Below are positions 13,830 through 13,868 of a DNA stretch of 13,868 nucleotides, piece after piece (the first letter of the stretch is position 1; every line of letters begins with the position of its first letter). Both the position numbers and the translations under genes were made by a program. Source of the stretch: Gemmatimonadaceae bacterium. GTDB taxonomy: Bacteria; Gemmatimonadota; Gemmatimonadetes; Gemmatimonadales; Gemmatimonadaceae. The notes below the pieces were generated by a model. The model ran no database searches. It had not been told where the DNA came from and saw only the letters and a list, made by a program, of their open reading frames with translations. The stretch spans positions 1 to 13,868 of the forward strand of contig JACMOE010000377.1 in NCBI GenBank assembly GCA_014378185.1. The letters run 5' to 3'.

Positions 13830-13868
13830 TGGAGGCGCGGGGAATCGAACCCCGGTCCGAAGCTAGAT
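13830..13868 (-). ncRNA. ssrA: tmRNA 3' end (partial)
   Basis: On the minus strand the final bases read CTTCGGAC, then CGGGG-TTCGATT-CCCCG (T-stem and loop), then the acceptor strand CGCCTCC and discriminator A at 13830. The CTTCGGAC block before a T-arm is characteristic of tmRNA, which rescues stalled ribosomes by acting as both tRNA and mRNA. The 5' part, including the tag reading frame, lies beyond the window edge. The CCA tail is not encoded (CTT follows), so it would be added by a nucleotidyltransferase. An ordinary tRNA is less likely because of the sequence before the T-stem. Confidence 0.85.

Noticed and set aside
13830..13868. Ordinary tRNA gene at the right edge
   Set aside because: The T-arm fits any tRNA, but the preceding CTTCGGAC block is typical of tmRNA and no normal variable loop/anticodon stem pattern is seen in the available bases.

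Overview
The window reads as chromosomal DNA from a GC-rich Gram-negative bacterium with a Bacteroidota-like outer membrane. It carries a SusC/SusD pair, surface-lipoprotein signal peptides and very large FG-GAP/VCBS + ASPIC/UnbV lipoproteins, but the DNA is strongly GC-rich with GC-rich third codon positions, and canonical AGGA/GGAGG ribosome sites are seen. That combination fits Gemmatimonadota (Gemmatimonas-like) best. This assignment is inference from style; no marker gene is complete enough to prove it.

Layout. The left end (1-841, + strand) holds the 3' end of an unrecognised gene that overlaps a uridine-kinase-family P-loop kinase by 4 bases (GTGA). From 862 to 13168 lies one accessory nutrient-uptake locus, almost all on the minus strand. 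In transcription order it has a SusC-type TonB-dependent receptor (13168-10088), a SusD-type lipoprotein (10037-8475), a perfect 21-bp hairpin (8405-8450), FG-GAP/ASPIC lipoprotein B (8318-4905) and its paralogue FG-GAP/ASPIC lipoprotein A (4209-862). A small + strand gene (4397-4867) lies between B and A. It encodes a lipoprotein that consists almost wholly of a TonB-receptor plug domain with no barrel.

The right end (13169-13868) is a gene-free leader and intergenic stretch. It contains a candidate susC promoter whose -35 and -10 are overlapped by the arms of an inverted repeat, several further short palindromes, a 12-bp terminator hairpin, and the 3' end of tmRNA (ssrA, minus strand) running off the window.

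Working model. SusC and SusD form the usual outer-membrane 'pedal-bin' importer for an oligomeric nutrient. The two roughly 1,100-residue beta-propeller-type lipoproteins are probably surface-exposed partners for ligand capture or scaffolding. The orphan plug lipoprotein could modulate a TonB-dependent receptor. No hydrolase, sigma/anti-sigma pair or transcription factor lies in the window, so the substrate cannot be named. The tandem large lipoproteins plus the lipidated plug-only protein are the most unusual part and the best candidate for an under-described system.
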